Positions 1 to 13,622 of a stretch of DNA of 64,000 bases are shown in pieces; position 1 is the first letter of the stretch; every line of letters begins with the position of its first letter. The stretch is from Acanthopleura granulata. Taxonomy: Eukaryota; Mollusca; Polyplacophora; Chitonida; Chitonidae. The notes below the pieces were generated by a model. It ran no database searches. It saw only the letters and a program-made list of their open reading frames with translations, and had not been told where the DNA came from. The stretch covers positions 13,303,435 through 13,367,434 of the forward strand of contig JABBOT010000013.1 in assembly GCA_016165875.1 (NCBI GenBank), written 5' to 3'. Made by a program: the position numbers and the translations under genes.

Positions 1-3000
1 GACTACAATACTTAGTGATTATTACAGCGCAGAGGGACGACAGACAACATTGTATCCCAGCGACACCCTATCCGCTTGGATATACCTGTATTTATAGCCA
101 CCTATTGTGCAGAAGGTTCCAGGGTATAGGGGCTGGGCTAGGCTGCGATTCTTACGAAATCTGTTGCCTGAAGTGTGTAATATTATATATATATATATAT
201 ATATATGAATTCCCGTGTGTATGAACGAAATAATTCCGGTATTTGATACAAACCAGTTATGCAAACCTCGTTGATTTAAAACGGATTTTGGTTATAAACT
301 CTCCCACTAAACTCTGTCACCAAAGCGAGAGGAAAAAAAAGAGCCAAATCTATATCACGACATGGTGGAAAGTACATCCGATGTTCATCTGATTTCATAC
401 GCTGGCGTCCCTGTTAATACGTTGGCCAGGTTTTGCTTTGTTCATGTTTATACAAACGACAGCACATCCATTCAAATGCTACCAAATCTGGTGACCGCCG
501 GAGATATATATATATGTGTATATATATATATATATTACACACAGCATGAAACGGGCAACCGATATTCCCAGTGGACAAGGCTAGCTTGTTTTTACTGTAA
601 TTACCGGAAAAATGTTATATACATTTAGGTCAAAGTGCAACTGTGTATATATGGAAGAAAGTTCAGAGAACTCTACAATTCCGGTGATGGCAGAATTTAT
701 AAGACATTCTGTTGGCTCTAGAAGGTACATGTAGAGACACTTTTAAATTCAGATGGACATATGATCACATTCCATCTGTAACATTAATATGAATAATAAT
801 TAAGGCCTGTTCTGAAGTCTCTTATGCAAAGATGACATCACACCCACACATGATCCAAGATAAATCACTTTCCTTCAGAACACTGAACTGTCTACTGCCC
901 TAAATCTGTCTCCACAACTGACCTCGATAATCTATGCATACGACTAGCATTATGTGAGTACCGGGTATGCCGGACTGGAGATTCAAAAAAAAAAAAAAAA
1001 AAACCGAAAAGAAATACGTCCTGCCCAATACAGGACTGATTTATTTAGGTAACCTACATAGGAATCCGCCTCGATTAAGAGTTGAAGGGCTTTGGGACAG
1101 GAAGAAATCCGAGCAGGGTGGGTTTAGAGACACGAGGTATTAAGGCGTGTATAGGTGTGTGGACTCGCCCGGTGGCTCATGTGTAAAGGTACAGATTGGT
1201 CAGAAATTTAGAGTTCTTGCAGTAATGGTGATGCGGAGAGCTTTCAACGATAACGTGAAGCAAGACGAATAAGTCTTCTTCAGGGGGAAAAAGTGATAAA
1301 AACATAAGAACGATCTACACGTAGGTGAAAACTGATTTGGAGAATGTGTTAAGTCTGTTAAAATGATTTCGAAGTTTGACCGATGATGTCAGTTTTAAGA
1401 GCAGTTATGGCTTACAGAAGTATGGTTAAGTAAAAAGTCGATCCCGACCATCGCATGAAAGCTATTCTAGAACATCTTGAAACTGGCGTGGGCAGACGTG
1501 TAATACTGTACGAGTACAATACGTACACACGAAAAGACAGATGTATGCTGCGATTGATTGCTACACCAGTGACGTATATCCGAGAAAATAGTTCTTAGAT
1601 CAGAGGCAGTTCGTTTTTGTTATTTATTTTAAATATTACACGCAGATTCAACTGTGGTATACATTGCGAATGAACAGCCCCGACATTAATAGGGGAGTTT
1701 CGAGTTCGAACTCTTTTGCTGCTAAAGGTAAAAAGGGTCCTGCTGCATCATGTGACTTGCCAAAAATGTTAGGCAACGTTAGTTGCCTTTACTTTACTGA
1801 TCACCCATCTCACTGTGTTCAGGAGGTACAAGTGACGTTTCGTTTATTCAGTAACCTCTAAATGTTCACAAACCTTCAGCTTCCTGAATTTTCACGTGAG
1901 TTCGTCCAGTATAAATAACTTTTTTTCACACTTTTTGAGACACTTATGCTTTAGGAAATATAATCAGAATTATTTGCCTAACATTTTTATCAAGTCACGT
2001 GGTACAGTAGCACTTTTCTTACCTTAAGCGATAAGAGTTCGAGCTCGAAACTCCCATATTGGCTACTCGGACTGCCAAGGCGAAAGGAATTGTTAGAGGA
2101 GTTATCTTCCCTTGGTTGGAAACAAAAGGCATGTAGGCGATCTACCAGTAGGCCAACGTGTGAGGGTGAGGTGAGGCGACAGTGAACTGAATGGACGTGC
2201 AAAGGAGTTGACAAACTGCAGGGGGGGGGGGGGGGGGGACCCAACACCATGACCCGGCTCCGTGGGTTAAACTTAACTAAAAACCGGTTTTCTCCCAGGT
2301 CTTACGGGGGAGATTTGTTCTTATCTATAGAGATCTGTCTGATACGAAATTTGACTGTGAGGCAAATAGACGCCATTTTGAGGAATTTGTCCGAAGTAGT
2401 GACTGTTCTACAAAGAGGCGTTATAAATGTCTATCAGAGTCAGAGAGTGAGATACAAAATACTTTTGTCATATGTAAGCCCCCTTTTGCTTATGTCATTA
2501 AACATGGCGTCTCTTTAGATCACAGTCTATCTTTGAGCGCTGGTTTCGGTGGCTCATGTTCTGAGAACATAATGGCTGGAAAGAGTCGATGGCAAGTGCC
2601 TGGACATTAATTCATTCACACCGCCAACATATAGACATATACCTGCCACGTAGCTAGGATATCGAATATCTTGAATAATATGGACACTGACAATAAATTG
2701 AAAAGATGAGGAATGCACAAAGCCCACCCTTCAAACTTTCCAAAACTGCATGTAGCATATGTAGCTCAATATGTATTTTACACACGATGTGATTTTAACG
2801 AGCTTCTCTGCGTTGTCTGCTCCTTTATCAGTATTGAATGTGAGCATCTTACACCTACATCTACGTTTGACTGAAAATGCAGTTTTGAATAAAAGCAACT
2901 TGCCTCTGACATCACCTATCGTTCACAGAGACACACGTATCGATGTAAACATTCATAAAAGCTGATAAATATGTATTGTTCAAAATCGTCACCTACCTCA

Positions 3001-3282
3001 TTTGCATATTAATGGTTGAGTGAAATCACGTGATCGCTATACACATGATAAATCCATGAAACGCACAGTAAGCAAAATATTTCCATGCAATCTAGCTAGA
3101 CCGGCTTTAGGCATGTGTTACCCCCATTTCAGAAGAATGTACAAACAGATTTCGCCCAATCTTTACGATATATTTCCAAGGGACGTACAAGTTAGAAGGT
3201 TTTTCAGGTACCCAATGAACGGCGGAGGTTAACTTCAGGCACTCGCCCCCCTACTCCCCATACGTTGACATGATCGCCAGAG

Positions 3283-3431
3283 TGTACGTAGGAAGGTCTG
3301 CCAGCAACTTACGGATGGTCGTGGGTTTCCCCCGGGCTCTTTCCGGTTTCCTCCCACCACAATGCTGGCCGCCGTCGTGTGTGTGAAATATTCTTGAGTA
3401 CGGCGTAAAACACCAGTCAAATAAATAAATG
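3283..3431 (+). mobile_element. tRNA-derived SINE, family 1, 5'-truncated
   Basis: Retains the family body (GGAAGGTCTGCCAGCAACTT, GGATGGTCGTGGGTTTCCCC, CCGGTTTCCTCCCACCACAA), the 3' block (GTGAAATATTCTTGAGTACG, GCGTAAAACACCAGTCAAAT) and (AAAT)n. The tRNA head is missing. Confidence 0.9.
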
Positions 3432-5578
3432 GTTGCCACAGTGTAAGAGAAAGTGTTGTGTTAGTTGCTATATCACTTGTTTGGAGAAAAAGACAGAAGA
3501 TTCGAAAGAGGCTTTTCTCCTCGATCTGTGAAGTAAAAGCGACAATTGGTTATTGTACGACGCTTCAAAACGGAAACACTGCTGAAGAGATGATCACTCA
3601 GGTTTCTTTGTTTGACGCATCGCATCACGGCCAGTGTAGCCAAGAACTATAAGACGGAGAACGGAGAACGTCAGTCGAAACATGGTTTCATTATCACCAG
3701 CTATATCTGTAACGACGTAACCTGACTGTACTATAATTTGTCACAGCGATGAAGATCGAGGTGGGGTGGGAGCACGGAACGTTAAATTTGCGTACAGTAT
3801 ACATATATATGTGTATAACAGAAGGAAGAAATTTTATATAACCTCACAGATAAATTTTTGTCATAACTGACGACAAGTTATCATTGGCTTCCTCCAACTC
3901 GAAGGTGTAAAACTTTTATCTGCAGAGTCAAAAAATCCCAGCTTCTGCGAAGATTTAAGGACATACTTCCGGGCTTGGTAATGAAGTGTCAGACGCACTT
4001 TCTCAGCTATGATCCACATTCCGTTCAGTTCGTTCATACATTTTCGAAGATAATAATTCGTTCATACATTTCCCAAGATAATATTCATACTCACCAGCTC
4101 TAAGATGTAATTTATGAACAATTAACCTCTTTGTTATCGACCCTCAGGCCTACAAACTCGATCTGAAATCACACACCAAACGTCACGCATCTTCGAACAT
4201 GTATACGTGCCATTCACATGCAGGTTGATATTTTTCACATCGTGCTCAAATATAGGCCTATATTACTTTTCCCGTTTTTGTAAACAAAATTTAATAAGCC
4301 GAATCTATAATACAAGGCGGCATCTAGTTTGGAAAGCATTAAGACATAAGAGAAATGTGTCCCTCTTACACACATCAACTTGTGCACGTACATGGACCGT
4401 GCTTGTTGCGAGCTTTGAATGGATCTTTAGTGGACACAGCTGCATGGCGTCATTTGTACGAGTAGAGTTTGTGCACCTAAGCATAGAATGGCCAAGGGCT
4501 ATTTTCTGGACAGAGAAGATCGAGGTTCGACCCGAGTGAGTGCGTGGCATGTCACCGCGGTCAATAGTTCAGGCCGGCTGAACATCATTCTGCTCTCAGT
4601 GTCAGCTTGGTTCATATATGTGACCCTGCGAAAGGCACCTTGACGAAACGGGCCTGACTTAATATGCGGAGGCTCGGGATGGTCCTCTCCAACTACCGGC
4701 AAGATATGAACCGATAAACACATTGCATGAGGCTAACACAGCGACCTTGCCATTTCCCGATTGTGACATACATGTATAATGAATATGAAAAAAAAAAAAA
4801 AAAAAAAAACTGTATAAGTTACTTTTGAAAGTTTTTAAGACCAGAATACATCAAGTGCATTTTTTTTTGTAAAAAGGAGTTCGAGCTAAAACTCAAGATA
4901 TATAATATATACGCTTTTGTCCATAGGAGATATGATTTTCCTGTCATGCGCGATGGGTGTCTATCTGGTCTGATGTAATCATAACCTCATCACCGGGTAA
5001 ACATTCATCCGCGCATGTCCGGATACGACGTCACTCTGGTCTGGTCAGGTCCGCTCATCCCGACTCCTTGTGCCTGATATATCAAAGTAAACAAACCTTC
5101 AAGAAGCGAGACGAATTAATTGTTTAAGATAAAATCAGTTTTTCCTAACGTTATTCCTAGCTCGATCGGTTTTTTTTTTTTTTCTCTCTTTTTTTTGGTG
5201 GGTGGGGGGGGCTTTCCACAGTGTATAAATTGGCAGACTATTTGAAGGTCAACTGGTCAGTCTGCAGGTCTGGTTAGCTAAGGGTTTAAGCCAACATTAT
5301 CACATTGTAAAAGTGATGAAATGATATAGAGAATTTATACCAGGTATAGGATTGTGGACAGTTCCGGTATGGTTTATATCAGTCCAAAAAAGCTGTCAAA
5401 CGACCTTAAAACTGAATCATGCTTTATATAAAATCAAATCATCTTGAGAAAGGCATAAAACAGCAGTTAAAACGTGCCAGTTTGAGGTCATGTATTGAGA
5501 AGTTGCGTTGGCATATATGTAACGTGTAAAGTCTATACATTATACCCAGAGCGTCCCATCTACCATATACAGGTTTAT

Positions 5579-5920
5579 GTAATGCATAACGTATAAACTC
5601 ACAAATACACTCTATATCACCTGAAGTGTATCATGTAATGCATAACGTGTAAACTCACAAATACACTCTATATCACCTGAAGTGTGTCATGTAATGCATA
5701 ACGTGTAAACTCACAAATACACTCTATATCACCTGAAGTGTGTCATGTAATGCATAACGTGTAAACTCACAAATACACTCTATATCACCTGAAGTATGTC
5801 ATGTAATGCATAACGTGTAAACTCACAAATACACTCTATATCACCTGAAATGTATCATGTAATGCATAACGTATAAACTCACAAATACACTCTATATCAC
5901 CTGAAGTGTATCATGTAAAA
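5579..5920. repeat. 56-bp tandem array, six units
   Basis: Units starting GTAATGCATAACGTRTAAAC begin at 5579, 5635, 5691, 5747, 5803 and 5859, exactly 56 bp apart, with a few bases of a seventh at 5915. Only isolated substitutions separate the units (GTAT/GTGT, AAGTGT/AAATGT), so expansion is recent. Each unit includes ATATCACCTGAAGTG. Confidence 0.97.
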
Positions 5921-8900
5921 ATGCACTTCAGAAGGATATAAATGGCTTAAAACGACACTTTTGATGGCAAAAATTGATTTTTTCTGATAAGAAATTAATG
6001 AGTCTCAATTGACCAAAAACTCTATAATTATTATATAGAAGAGGTGAATGAATCTATCAAAATCGAGGAAAATGTGCCACTTGAAAACTGCCAAACGAGT
6101 GAAATACATTGTGCATCAATCGACCATATGGTGCTGGGGGTATGCCAGGGTGTGAAGATACACGGCATAGGTGTTAGGCTGACAGTGTATTGCCGATATG
6201 GGTCGATGTGGGTTTTATATATGTTATAACCTAAAACTTCCTACAGTTCTTACGTTTAGGGCTATCGTAGTTATGGGCCTACCTCCGGAATTTTATGTCC
6301 ATCGGGTGTTTGTAGACGGTTTATTTGTTTAGCCTAAATTCAATTGCGTGTAGGTGTGTCAGAGGCTCGAGAAGCTCAAATAAGAAAAACCCTATAACAT
6401 GTTTGAAATTACATGAAAAGTATACTGTCATGTAGGAAATATTGTCTCCACCAGGCGTTTTAGCGCAACCCCACTCGTTCAGAGCCTCGCCTGTCCCACC
6501 GCCCTCCAGGTAAACTGAACAATTACCATAAGTATATGTACATTTGGTATTCATTGCATTTTGTAATTTAAACAAGTTCGTTCTTATCATGACAGCCGCG
6601 AATAGTCATTTTGTCGTCAAGACAAGAACAGATGGCCGAAATAAGTGTGTGTTTAATACACGTTGAACTGTTTAGCTGTGTTGAACTGATCCTGTGTAAT
6701 ATACAATGTATGTGATAGGCCAGTGCAAATCAAACGACGTCGTATGTGTAAGACCTTATCACAAGCGAATGTGTAATATAGACTGCACTGAAAACCGGAC
6801 GCATACGACCCCGTGAATTTTGACCTGGTGAATACCTCAACTCCTCCACTCGTATCTTGAATATTCATCTTGACAACGATGGTATTTTTGACATACTGAT
6901 TGTTACTGCCTTAGGTACTATACATATACTGGTAGTCTCGTGTATATACTAAAACCGGTTCATGTCTCCGATGTCGGCAAAATGCCGGATACTTTCTCCA
7001 TTCCTTGTACATTTCACTGTATCGAAATACTCCATCTCCTTTTTGTATTGGCCTAATTGTGAAAATCACCAGCTCTATAGGTCCATTGTTCAGGCATCAA
7101 AAATTGTGGGTGGGGTTGGGGTGGGAGAGACAGGGGAACCTTAATTTCCACTATAGTCCACCATAGCAGTACCCGGCGTCAGGATGCGTGATGGAATAAA
7201 TCTACTGTCAAGGTCTTGGTCAAATGTAATAGCATTGCGACGTCAGTAACCATAACAACGCCCTGTAAATCTTAGCTTTCCCGTAATGTGCAAATCAATG
7301 TGTATGGTGGATTAATTATCAGACTCAAACTTTGACCTTAGAAATGTCTTTTCTACTCGTTCATGTGGATTTCTCTTTTCTGTGTCATTGCAGATGTTGA
7401 TGTGGTTATGGGAACACTGTTGCTGGACTCCGGGAAGGTTGTTGTCGACGTCTAACAAGATGGTGGGGTCTGACAAAATGGCGGCGGTCTGCGTAAATGA
7501 GATCCGGATGTGATGAAATGTCACAAACGAAAAACGAAAGGTGAGAATTTGCAAAGCTAAATCGGTGTGCATATACTTCAGTGCTTATTGGCTGAGTGAA
7601 TAATTGTGGTGTCCAAACATAAACCGTTTCCCATTTGAGCAATTAAATCTTGATTTCAAATCCGACTGTCGTCAAGTTTTGTTCGTCAATCCCAGGGTTT
7701 TTTTAATGTCCCCCAAATATGAAATGTCGAATATTTGAGTGATGGATATTAAGTGTTTCTCTGTAACGTGGCGTAATGAAGTATGCATATATTTCTCGTG
7801 ATTTTTTGTTTTCCTTTTTGTATCTGATATTTAGTCTAGATTATCTCTGCATTAAATGTGAAACATACTATTTTGTCTTTTAACAGGTCACTAACCTGTG
7901 GGGTATGTCCTTGGACTTTTCACGACAACACATCAAGCCAATGGCACCTCACGTGGTCACCATGGTTACGCCAAGAGCGCCGCCTTCTTATCTTCACGCT
8001 ACTCTTTCTACCTTTCTCAGCCTTTATGCAGCGTTTTTCTTAAGCTTCCGTTCGTTTTGGGCCTAAATATGCTTTGTGTTCTGTATTTTCTATATAATTA
8101 GTATGCAACTTAGAGTGTATAACTCCGTCTTTCCACCCTTGTATTCATGGATAAACATCTATGTTCCTGTTTTGGCATTTCAGTGTTCTTTGTATCAGTG
8201 AAGCATGTAGGTCACACTATATTGCATTCGTAAAGTGTAAACGCACAAATTCATCTCCACCGTCTTCATCCTGTGTTGTTTTCGTTAGAGTTATCATTAA
8301 TGAAGTTGCTGCCAGAGGTCAGAAATTGCCCTTGATGCAGGCGCTGCGCCTGAGGCAGCTGTACATCGATTGGTTTGAGTGATTTGTTTTATTTTACTCC
8401 CAGGCCATAGACAACTTTGATACTTTATTCAGGAATTCTTGTGATCTGATCCAAGCTAAGCCGAATTTATCATTTAAAAGCACATGTGCGTGCATTTAAC
8501 TCATTGTAGTCATTTTTTCAGTCACGCGATTCAATTTTTTTAAATAATCGTTGATGAATATACGCTTAAGGAATAACAGACGTCACTGATATACATATAC
8601 ATTCAGTAAGCTAACAGTTACACATTCACTCGGACAAAGAGCCATTACGTCCACCAATTACTGCCCATGATTACAGCACATCACCGCATTTTGAACATTA
8701 CGAATCCACAACTGTATCAAACCATCACAGAATCGTTCTGGCGAGCAAATCAATTCAGTGAACGAAATAATGTAATTACTCGAACCGTTAATATATGAGA
8801 CCTCTATGTAAATGAATCACTGGAAGAAGTGAACAGTTTTGTCAGAACCATGACAGCCCCAGCAAGTGTTCATGAAGGCAATGGCACCGGAACAAATATA

Positions 8901-11900
8901 TGAGTCATTTGATGCCATAAACACTTTTACAGAAATTTTAAGAATATTACAAAACGACTCAGCTGTCTGCGTTTTCATTAAACTTTTCTCAGTAAATCTG
9001 CGTTTTCATGACTCATCAAACTAATTATTTTGCACATATTAATACATTACTTAAGACATTTTTGTTTCGAATTCAGTGACGCAAATAATTTCTCAAAGCA
9101 ATCAATGACGCATGTCAGTGATGCATTCATTGGTGTTCATTGGTTATCATCAATTTAAGTGCTTTCATCATCAATTTTAGTGCATTTGACATCATCCCGA
9201 GAAGTGCTACATATATATATATATATATTTTTTTTTTCTTGATGACAAAGTGCAAGCCTAAAATATTCTGCATATATTTAACCACGCGTACATTGTGCTT
9301 AAACTGTGATATGTGTGTATATATTTGTGCTCCGTAGCTTAGAGGTGATTTCAAGTGCTGTACTTATTTATGTTTTGCCTATGTATGTTGTCTTTTTCTT
9401 TGCACTTTCAAGCCATCTAGTTGAACTCCTCCATGTTTACACTTTGGTCAATAGTACTATTGATGAAACATTTAAGGTGGGATGTGAAGTAGTAAGAATT
9501 TCTGATTAGCTTTAAATAGCTTCCTGTAAAACCCGTGTTGTTTACCTGGCATAATATACGGAGCAACATTATTTCTTTCATTTGTTTGAAGTCCACGCCA
9601 TATCTAGCGTGATTGGTCACGTGCCAGCAGTTTGGTTCATGTTGTTTATGGGAATCTCTTAACTTACACAGAGGGTCATACGCTTTCAACCCTTTGTTTT
9701 CAATATGTCTCATACGACACAATCCAAGACATCTTCCAAATCCAGACCATTGTGTTACTTGTCTTGTATATTTAGTCCTATAGTTTGCGAGTATGCCTAC
9801 TCGAGCAATCTGATATTTTTGGTGCTCCACCTGTTGCCACCCCTGTATCATGTCATGGAATATACCTGATCAGGTACAAGGTCTATTACTTACCATGGCC
9901 ATGGAGGTGTGGTTGTTTAAAAAAACAGGCTGCTTTGTAGAATGTTGTAGTGCTTTTCTTATGGTTTTGTTAATATTTATGCCTCGCAAAATCCCACACT
10001 GTCTCACGTCAGATGTGCTTACGCACAAGGCAAGATTGCACGAGATTTTTCGAGGCTTAAATATGCGTTTTATTGCGCATATGTAGCTCTGGTCATATAT
10101 TTATTCCTATCTTGTTGAAAAGATAACTCAAGTTATGCACGGCTGGGATGTTAATAGGGATTGTACCGAGACGTGGAGAGTGTCCGAGAGAAATCCCGAT
10201 TACACAGAGAATTCAAAGTGCCATGAACAACCGGATCGGTTGAAAGTCGGAAGGGATTGTAAAGAAAACTTCCAAAAAAACTGAAATCCGAGTTGTTTTG
10301 ATATATGTATATGATGTAAATGTATAATGTCTTCTTAATGTCTATTCTTGAAAACTTTCTTAAAAAAAAAAGATATTAAAAAAAATCGATTTTAATTTAT
10401 GTAGAAACAGATGGTTTGTTTTTCTTTCTTCCGTTTCTAGAAAAGAGAACACGAATAATTGGTTGAAACATTGTAACATTGATACAGTGTCTTGTTGAGT
10501 TCACAAGACGGTTTATACTGTTACCAACTTGCTACAACCTGAGAAACTGATTGATGCCATGGGGGATCCATAGCTGTTGGTAGCCTAATCGTACAGCTGT
10601 GCCTAAATATGTGTCAGCGCCTAATCCTTTGAAATTTTTCGCGTCATCATGAAAAATGTCATAATCGTATCACTCTGCTCATACAATTTGCGCCAAATCC
10701 ATTGAAAATCTGCTCGAATCGTTGTAAAACGCCTAGTCGTAAACCCTAGGCCAAAATGTCGAGATATACTTTATCTCAGCTTATCTCTCCATATATAAAG
10801 TGCTCAGTAATATGAAACATGTCGCTTAATCTTGTAAAATCGCTTACTGGGGCTACCAAACATTGAATGTCTGCGCAGAATTAGTTCTATTAATTCACCT
10901 AGCTACCGGTAGGTGTTTTTAGTCAACTGATGAGACCTTGTCAGGGTAGCTAGTGATATTGTGTGCTAAATCCATATAATTTGAGGAAATCTGTGTAGCT
11001 AACCAGCAAGCTGTTTTTGGAATTATGCCAATAGGAAATGTATCGTGGTAAGGCACAAAATTTCTATGGATTAGACACTGACACATATGCTGGCCACGAT
11101 GGTGTGATATCAAGGGTCGATCCCAGCTTACATAGCACAGAGCCACAGAAGAGCATAATGTGCCTCGGGGCATTTCGTATTTCTTAAGTTAGGCCTTGCA
11201 GCTAAGGGATATGCAAATTTCTGACATACACGTGCGTACAGAATACCGCAATTGCCCGAGGCAAGGGAGATCATTCCCAACGTCATCAAATCAAGGGAGG
11301 CTATCCAGTTGCAACTCACAGGCCGAAAAGCCGCGTGCGTCAACCTAAAATGGGATCAGCCTCGTTGGAATAGCGCCCGTGACATTTAACACGGCCATTT
11401 TGTATGCTTACACAGGTTACACGAACGCATTGATTTTCCTTACTATTTGTGTAGTAAATTTGTCAACTTCAATCCAACAAATATATGTCCCAAAACCTTC
11501 GCGGGGAGGTATGCCATACCACCACACCCAGCTTGGACTTTTCTCTACATCATATCAAAAAATCCACATAGCATGACCACAGTTTTTTGAGCTGTTGCTC
11601 TTGGAAGTGACGTAATACCATTTTTTCACCTTGGAGGATGGGGGGTGGGGAGGGTGTTGTCCCAACTGGAAGAAAGTTTTCTTGATCTATCCATAGCAGA
11701 TAAAATTCAGTCTGATATATTTTAACTGGGTGTAAAATGACAGCATAGAAATTTATAGTGTATCAACAACCTGGACTCTCTGTGTGGCAGTGTTATGCAA
11801 TCGGTGCTCCAGCACTCATCAGTTCGGAGCGAAATCTTGGACCCATATGATCGAATTGCGCATGTGTAAAGTAGCGTGCAACACGCGTCATAGCCGCCTC

Positions 11901-12851
11901 AAAACGAGGCGCCGCCATCTTGGCTGACACCCAGGGCGCATAGCAATACATGGTGTTATAGAGTTCAGTTTTCTAATATGAATGCCCTGCACATGTGCCG
12001 TTTTAAGGTGTTCATGTCTCTTCAATAGGGTGCCGAATAAACAGTACTACAGACATACATACATTTTCACTCTCGGAGCGCTTTAATAATACTTGTACAG
12101 AATGACTTCCTTGAACACCTCTTTTGACCTTGTGCGGTAGAGTGGAAGTGGAAATGGTCAGTTAGGACTACTCAGATGCTTTTAGATGGTCACATCAAAC
12201 AGGCCTGTGTAAAAAAGCCTTTAAACGATGACAAAAACACATATGGAATCACACACGCACACGCAATAACCTAAACACACATTTACACGTGTTTTTTTCT
12301 TTTTGTCTACATTATTTGAAAGACCAGACTGAGAAATACATGTAAGTCGAAGTCACAATAAACAATGTGCAGAGGGACAGGCTTATATATATATATGTAT
12401 GTACCATAAATTAATAGCTATGACTATGGATATTTGTAAACCTATGTATTCATAGTATTCATACCTATGTATTCGCCTGACACGAGAAATATAAATTAAA
12501 ACACGCCCGTAATTTTGTTTCTTGCCTCCAAGCGGCAATGGCATTTTATTAAGTTACAATTTATCTTAATAACGGTAGGCCTATATAGGGATATGAAAAA
12601 CGTTGTTTCATAAGTACACATCAGCGTTTTTTTTTTTTTAAATATTACGCTATAAGCATATGAGTTGGGTAAATTAAGAGCTTCGGGACTTCTATACATG
12701 CCAAATGTCAATATTCTGAGACACGACTGAACGTTTTCCAGTCTGCACGCTCACTTTATGAACTAACCTCTGTTCCTGCAATCTCCCTAATCTTTTTCTG
12801 TAAATATTTAGTTTTCCTGAATCTCTTCTCTCTTCTTATCGACTGGCATCG

Positions 12852-12911
12852 ACTATATGAGATGGAGTTTTCACCGTACGGTATTACGGTGAAAACTCCA
12901 TCTCATATAGT
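12852..12911. repeat. Perfect 27-bp hairpin with 6-nt loop
   Basis: ACTATATGAGATGGAGTTTT then CACCGTA (12852-12878), loop CGGTAT, then the exact reverse complement at 12885-12911. No mismatch in the stem. Confidence 0.97.
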
Positions 12912-13457
12912 TTCATGTTTGAGTCCAGTGGCTTTGCGAGCCTGTCGGACCCTATAACCATGCTGTCAGCAATAGCTTATCGCCCAACATGGCGGACGCA
13001 CAGCGTTGCTAGGCTCATCAGCGGTCACGTGACCTTTATTGCACGTTACCTATACAGCGTTAACGTGAAGGGTGACGTCATGTAGATCTATGCTTCGTAC
13101 TTTTAAATATGAATCACACCATTCTGTGTTTCATTCCTCAGGTGAGAAAGAAAGGCACCTTACTCAGCGAATTTGAGGCCACCCGTATCCATTCTTCTTT
13201 CTTCTTTTTTGTTTGTCATGGAAGATTTTCCTTTATGACACTGTTCCTTCTTTTTTTCCGTTTAAATTTACGGTATATAGGTCAGACTAAAGCGTGTTGG
13301 ATAGATTGAAGACCTTGACAGTTTTATAACCTTCAAAGCGTGCGGAAAATCTCATGAGCATGGGCACTAAAACATCACAGGCCTGCTTTAATAACACGTC
13401 GATTCTGCCTATGGACGCTTTGCGTGGCCATTGTTCAAATATGCATATCTCTCTCAT

Positions 13458-13622
13458 TATTTGATGGTCGTGGGTTCCCCCCCCCCCCCGGCCTCCTCCG
13501 ATTCTGCTCGGTTTCCTCCCACTACATTGCTGGCCACATTCGTATACATATAGAAGTGAAAATATTCTTGAGTATATCGGTGCGGCGTAAAGTTCCGATG
13601 AAATAAATGAATAAATAAATAC
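13458..13622 (+). mobile_element. SINE family 1, 5'-truncated
   Basis: GATGGTCGTGGGTT, an expanded C-run, CGGTTTCCTCCCACTACATT, AATATTCTTGAGTATA and GGCGTAAAG, ending (AATA)n. Diverged, with small insertions. Confidence 0.85.

Noticed and set aside
4500..4745. Possible tRNA-derived element (GAGGTTCGACCCGAG resembles a B box)
   Set aside because: No convincing A box, no second copy in the window and no tail. Left unannotated.
5579..5920. CRISPR-like array
   Set aside because: The whole 56-bp unit is repeated without unique spacers, in animal DNA. It is a minisatellite.
9417..9851. 144-codon minus-strand ORF
   Set aside because: No recognisable domain, no signal peptide, no splice context and composition like the surrounding intergenic DNA. 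A chance ORF is more likely.
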